A DNA stretch of 64,000 bases, from NCBI RefSeq assembly GCF_000226115.1, contig NC_016457.1, positions 9,734,001 to 9,798,000 of the forward strand, given 5' to 3'. Shown one piece after another: positions 59,246 to 64,000 of this stretch. The position numbers and the translations under genes are program-made. The notes under the pieces are model-generated. The model had not been told where the DNA came from, ran no database searches, and worked only from the letters and a program-made list of their open reading frames with translations. Positions within the stretch are counted from its first letter, which is position 1. Each line of letters starts with the position of its first letter. This stretch comes from Thermothielavioides terrestris NRRL 8126 (taxonomy: Eukaryota; Ascomycota; Sordariomycetes; Sordariales; Chaetomiaceae).

Positions 59246-60554
59246 ATGTCATCCCCGGGGACGATGTGAAATGGATCTCGGGATTTCTCGGCAGCCTTGC
59301 ATTCGGAGTAACGGGTTGGGCTTCTTTCTGGGCACGCTTTCTCTCTACAACGCACATCTCGGCTCCTTGCACGTCGTGGCCTGTGGGCGTGAGCCCCTCC
59401 GGCCGTGCGCTGTTCTCTGGCGACAGTGGCGAGGTCTTCTAGACTCGAGACGTTTCGGGCTTGCATGTACGGCAGTATGGCATTGAAAACGGAATCAATG
59501 GGTTTGCCAGGTCTGACAAAGTGGGCTGTCCGAGGGGTGGTCTGCCGGCGGCTCCGCGGAAGCCGAAACTGACAATGCCGTTTTTACGAGATATCAGGGC
59601 AACGGGGCACTCTGGCAGCGGAGCAGTCTAACCCATGAGCTCGACTGGAATTGGGATGGTAAACGCAAGCCCATTTCTCTAGTTACAGACAGTCGAGTCG
59701 AGTCGAACGAGTCCAGCGACGGTACACTGAAAGAGAAAACAAGAAAAGAAAAGAAAAACACTAGAGACCATCACAGACCGGCTGCTTCGCCGTGCATCAA
59801 CGCAAACTTGGGTCAGAGGCTTCACATTGTCCCTCTCGAGAGTGGTGAGGTTGTGCCAGGACATGTCAGCATGTCCCCCCAGAGGCCGTGTGACCGGCCG
59901 GAGGACCGTGCATCTGCCGTTTGGAAGCGTGCTCATCACCCCCAATTTAGTTGATTGCAGAAGGAAAAAGAGGAGAGAAATCAGAGCGGCCGGAAATTTT
60001 TGGCGTTGATATCCTCCCGCCTGTGGACTGTGGACTGTGGCTTGGTGGTCTGTGCATGTTCGTTGATAAGCGAAGATTCGCTGGGGAAAGCCACAGCACG
60101 AACCCCGGATTATGGTGTGGGTGAGTGGCTGACGGTCCTGAGCTTCCCTGCCCCACACAAACCTTGGCCGACAAGGGCGTCATACCGGGCAACTGTCGCC
60201 AATCAGATCACACGATCCTCCTCGGCTCTCCGTAGCTATCCGAGCCTCTCTCTCCACTCAACCCTGGAGCGGAACAGATACAGGACGCAGGACACGGGAC
60301 TGGACAATTCAACCCCGAGTTGAAGGAGATCAGGCCATTCTCCTCCTTCCTGTCTTTCCTTCCGGGCAACCAACCAGGCAGGCAATTGGTATGCTCCCTG
60401 CATCCGAATTGGCACCTCCCCGCTTCGACTCTCCGTGCCTGCCTTACCTATCTTACCCGACCTCCCCTCCTCCGTTCTGCTGACTCAGTAGTAACCTCCC
60501 AATCCCGTGCGATATCCGCTCCCTAGCAAGCCATCCATCCGTCACCACACCGCC
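59246..60554. other. Intergenic, no gene recognised
   Basis: 1.3 kb between eL19 and the SHMT gene, both on the plus strand. It holds the eL19 3' end and the SHMT promoter. The frames in it (up to 159 codons, minus strand 59679-60158) show no domain. Confidence 0.45.
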
Positions 60555-62518
60555 ATGTCGGCCTCCGCGGTCCCTTCTTCGCTGCGGGGCACGGCGCTGC
60601 GCGCATGCGCTGCAGCCGGTTCGCTCCGGACGACGACGCCGGTGGCGGCGGCGATATCCACCGCAGGCGCGCTCGCCACCGGCCCGCGGCTGCGGAGCTC
60701 GGCGGCGCAGAAGAGACAATGGCTTGGCGCTGGCGTCGGTGCGAGGAGGAGCGTCGGGTCGTTGAGTGGTGATTCTCAGCAGCGGGTAGGTTGCATGGGT
60801 GGTTACATAGATGGCCTGCCGGGTGTACTGGATCTTAACTGCTGACTGACGATGTCTCTCGGGGATATTTCTAGATGCTCGCTTCGCATTTGCAGCAGGC
60901 CGACCCGATCATGTACGATATCATCGAGAAGGTGGGTTTCTCCAGCACCCAACCGGCAGAAACGCGGCCGAAGTGGGAGGACGTCAATTGCTGATGATGC
61001 TCCGGCGGCGGTGTGCAGGAGAAAATCAGGCAAAAGCAGTTCATCAACCTGATTCCCTCCGAGAACTTCACCTCGCAAGCGGTGTTGGATGCGCTAGGGA
61101 GTCCGATGCAGAGTGCGTGTTTCGAGCGAGACGGGCGGCCACTGCTAGGACAGGACATGGCTGATGGGAAGCAGATAAATACTCCGAGGGGTATCCGGGC
61201 GCAAGGTACTACGGCGGCAACGAGTTCATCGACGCTTCCGAGAGACTATGTCAACAACGGGCGCTGGAGACGTTCGGGCTCGACCCCAGGGAGTGGGGTG
61301 TCAACGTCCAGGGTGAGCTGCGGTGATGGTACATGTTTGCAGGGACGAGTGACACTGACGGCTGCAGCTCTGTCCGGCGCGCCGGCGAACCTCTACGTCT
61401 ACTCGGCCCTGATGGAGACACACGACCGCCTCATGGGCCTCGACCTGCCGCACGGAGGGCACCTGTCCCACGGCTACCAGACACCGACGAAGAAGATCTC
61501 GTTCGTTTCCAAGTACTTTGAGACGGTGCCATACCGGCTCGACGAGTCGACCGGCTACATCGACTACGACAAGCTCGAGGAACTGGCGGGTATCTACCGC
61601 CCGAAGATCATCGTGGCTGGCGCGTCGGCGTACAGCCGGCTGATCGACTACGCGCGCATGCGCGACATCTGCGACAAGGTGAACGCCTATCTCCTCGCCG
61701 ACATGGCGCACATCTCGGGCTTGGTCGCTGCCAAGGTCCTGCCCGGCCCTTTCTCGCACGCCGACATCGTCACCACCACGAGCCACAAGTCGCTCCGCGG
61801 GCCCCGCGGCGCCCTCATCTTCTTCCGCCGCGGCGTCCGCCGCACGCACCCCAAGACGGGCGCCGAAGAGCTCTACAACCTCGAGAACCCCATCAACGCG
61901 TCCGTCTTCCCCGGCCACCAGGGCGGGCCGCACAACCACACCATCGCCGCCCTCGCGGTGGCCCTCAAGCAGGCCCAGACGCCCGAGTTCCGCGCGTACC
62001 AGTCGCAGGTCCTGGCCAACGCCAAGGCCCTGGCGCGGCGGCTGGGCGAGCCCAAGGAGAAGGGCGGGCTCGGCTACCGGCTGGTCAGCGGCGGCACGGA
62101 CAACCACCTGGTGCTCGTGGACCTGAAGCCGCAGGGCGTCGATGGCGCGCGGGTCGAGCGCGTGCTGGAGCTCGTCGGCGTGGCCGCCAACAAGAACACG
62201 GTGCCGGGCGACAAGTCGGCGCTCACCCCCGGCGGGCTGCGCATGGGCACGCCCGCCATGACGACCCGCGGCTTCGGCGAGGACGACTTCGAGCGCGTCG
62301 CCGACATCGTCGACCGCGCCGTCTCCATCGCCGTGCGCGTCGACAAGGCCGCCCGCAAGGCCGCCGAGGACAAGGGCGAGGCCAAGACGGCCGGCCGCCT
62401 CAAGACCTTCCTCGACTACCTCGGCACCGGTGAGACGGACACCGAGATCGTGCAGCTGCGCAGCGAGGTCGCCGACTGGGTCGGCACATATCCCCTGCCG
62501 TGGGACCCGAAGGCGTAG
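60555..62518 (+). CDS. shm1: Serine hydroxymethyltransferase, mitochondrial
   Basis: Five exons: 60555-60785, 60875-60931, 61019-61112, 61175-61312 and 61368-62518, phases consistent, giving 556 residues. The first about 75 residues are Ala/Ser/Arg-rich with no acids near the start ([20 protein letters not shown]), a mitochondrial presequence. The enzyme body starts [19 protein letters not shown]. Conserved blocks are [34 protein letters not shown] (across intron 3), [28 protein letters not shown], and the PLP-lysine motif [13 protein letters not shown] (Lys codon 61787-61789), then [15 protein letters not shown]. It converts serine and tetrahydrofolate to glycine and methylene-THF, feeding one-carbon metabolism. 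Fungi usually have a second, cytosolic copy; the presequence marks this as the organelle form. Confidence 0.92.
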
Positions 62519-63091
62519 CGCGGGAGACAGGAGTGGGGGGGGGGGAAGTGTCGGCCGAGCGAAAAAGGAAGGTTTGCTAGCGCGGGTGGATGGAAGAATA
62601 AGATGATACTGTCTCTGTAACTGTTATGTAGTTCGGGTTCGGAGGCGTAACACCGGGCGAGCGGGTTTAACAGTCCACTTTGCCCCGATTCATCTCTTGG
62701 TTGGTTTTCTGCGGCACGACAGCAGCATATTGCATGTTCAACCTGGCATGTGGTCGGTGGTCTCGCAATGGATGAAGTGCTTGATCGGGCGTCCGTTGTT
62801 CAAGGGTGATGATTCATGCTGTATCACGACTTTTTCCAATTCCGTTCGTCCAGTGATCCAACACCGCACCTTTTTCCATTCCCAAATCCTCCCGCAATGT
62901 CCAAGAAGAAAAATTACTAGATGTAGGAGCGAAATATCTTCCCTTGCACGCTTCCGGCCTGCATATCCATCCATCCATTCCATCGTCCACCCAACGATAA
63001 ATCCAGGTTTCTGCGCTTGCGTAACTCCCGCTGATGATCATCACGAGATCAAAATCACTAAAACCAGAAACGAGATCATGCCCGGCCCTCC
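62519..63091. other. Convergent intergenic region
   Basis: 573 bp between the stops of the SHMT gene and the GST-like gene. A G run (62535-62545) follows the SHMT stop. No gene, terminator motif or repeat of note was recognised. Confidence 0.5.
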
Positions 63092-64000
63092 TCACTCCGA
63101 CTCAGCCTTCGCCTGCCCCCGTGGCTGGAGCGCCCCCGGGACTGCCAGCGCCTTGGCCACCGCGCTCCGCGCCCCGAACGCCGCGTAGTACCGCGCCAGG
63201 TGGTGATGCTTGCTCAGCACGCCCGACCCGCACACCGCCACCATGTCGTGCAGCACTGGCCACAGCGCAAAGTCGGCGGGCGAGGGCTGGCTGCCGCCTG
63301 CAATGAAGAAGCTTGCGCTGTTGCCGCTGCCGGCGTCGCTGCCGCTACCCGTTTTGCGGGGTGGCTTGTTGTCGCCTGCTGCCGAGGCGGGCAAGGCTGG
63401 TGCTGCTGCCGCTGCTGCGGGAGTGGTGGTGGCAGCGGCCGTGGTGGTGGTGGTGGGAGTAGCAGCGGCAGCTTCCTCCGCCGCCCAGCACTCCCACACA
63501 GCGAGCTCGTCCCCCAGCAGCCGCACAACCGTCTCCGTCTGCTCCTTACTCGCCGCACCCTCGCTCCCACTACCACCACCACCACCACCACCACCACTAC
63601 CATCCCGCACCGGCAGGCCAGCCTCCCCCAGCACCGCAGTCCACCGCCCCAGCAGATCCAGCGCGCGCTGCAACCGCACCACCCGCCGCGCCACCTCCGC
63701 GGGCGGCATCTGGTCGCACCGCCGGCCGGGGCCGTACACGGCGTCCAGGTAGCGCAGCACCGACGCGTGGCCCTCGACAACGACAGGGGCGCCGGCGACA
63801 GCCGCCGGCCGCCGGCCCGGGTCGTTGCTGTAGTTATTGTTGTCCTCGAACCGCACGGGCGCGCCCTCGACGCTGCCGCGCGCGCAGCCCACGCCCAGCT
63901 CCGCCAGCGCGAGCGCCACGCGCGTGTTGGCGATCGCGCCCTCGCCGCCGCCGCGGGAGCCATTTGGGTTGACGCTGGAGCTGGCGCTGGAAGAAACATG
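63092..64000 (-). CDS. GST-like protein with low-complexity inserts, 5' end outside the window
   Basis: The frame is open from the window edge to the TGA at 63092-63094 (about 300 codons visible). NTRVALALAELGVGCA resembles the start of a glutathione transferase thioredoxin fold. EGHASVLRYLDAVYGPG fits its end (the usual S-x-A-I-x-x-Y-L region). After a helical part (RALDLLGRWTAVLGE) comes an eight-Gly run, then a Thr/Ala/Pro-rich insert of about 60 residues, then the C-terminal helical part FFIAGGSQPSPADFALWPVL, in which the conserved PSxADF/L-W motif is clear. Ends YYAAFGARSAVAKALAVPG. A detoxification role is possible; eEF1B-gamma-like or Ure2-like relatives are alternatives. Start codon not visible. 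Confidence 0.6.
   Translation of the reverse strand, partial: HVSSSASSSVNPNGSRGGGEGAIANTRVALALAELGVGCARGSVEGAPVRFEDNNNYSNDPGRRPAAVAGAPVVVEGHASVLRYLDAVYGPGRRCDQMPPAEVARRVVRLQRALDLLGRWTAVLGEAGLPVRDGSGGGGGGGGSGSEGAASKEQTETVVRLLGDELAVWECWAAEEAAAATPTTTTTAAATTTPAAAAAAPALPASAAGDNKPPRKTGSGSDAGSGNSASFFIAGGSQPSPADFALWPVLHDMVAVCGSGVLSKHHHLARYYAAFGARSAVAKALAVPGALQPRGQAKAESE

Overview
The window is nuclear DNA of a filamentous ascomycete, most likely Sordariomycetes (Sordariales-like). The evidence is short introns (about 45-140 bp) with CTAAC/CTGAC branch points, GC-rich codon use in the live genes, and mobile elements whose CAG/TGG codons have become TAG, the signature of repeat-induced point mutation (RIP, CpA to TpA). 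The species is inferred only from gene families.

Region 1 (1-23513) is a nest of RIP-damaged retrotransposons. The host element is a Ty1/copia element on the minus strand. Its 5' LTR is at 23303-23513, followed by gag, protease, integrase and the start of reverse transcriptase (RT). It was split by a Tad-like LINE (15041-20374, 12-13 bp target duplication), a 13.1 kb Gypsy-type LTR element (1385-14527, GTAC on both sides) and a 260 bp element now left as a solo LTR (21854-22113, GACTA on both sides). A second, 5'-truncated LINE (1 to about 1205) cuts its 3' part. The Gypsy element carries a long extra reading frame downstream of pol with a candidate Ulp1/C48-type cysteine protease core.

Region 2 (23514-32492) starts with a damaged minus-strand gene that joins a SesB-like alpha/beta hydrolase, a NACHT NTPase and a fructosamine-kinase-like domain. 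The copia LTR sits at the splice donor of its last visible exon. Next come an MFS transporter with an apparent internal deletion and a GT8 glycosyltransferase.

Region 3 (32493-37155) holds a Mutator-like DNA transposon with about 200 bp terminal inverted repeats and an 8 bp target duplication. It is followed by a frameshifted pseudogene of a membrane-anchored pepsin-like protease.

Region 4 (37156-64000) is ordinary gene space: a secreted DUF4360 protein, a small Cys-rich protein, a DHX29-type DEVH helicase, GCN1, ribosomal protein eL19, mitochondrial serine hydroxymethyltransferase and a partial GST-like gene. DHX29 and GCN1 are divergent with a 757 bp shared upstream region and eL19 follows GCN1, so three translation genes are adjacent. 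Exon boundaries were built by eye from splice motifs, reading phase and family conservation.
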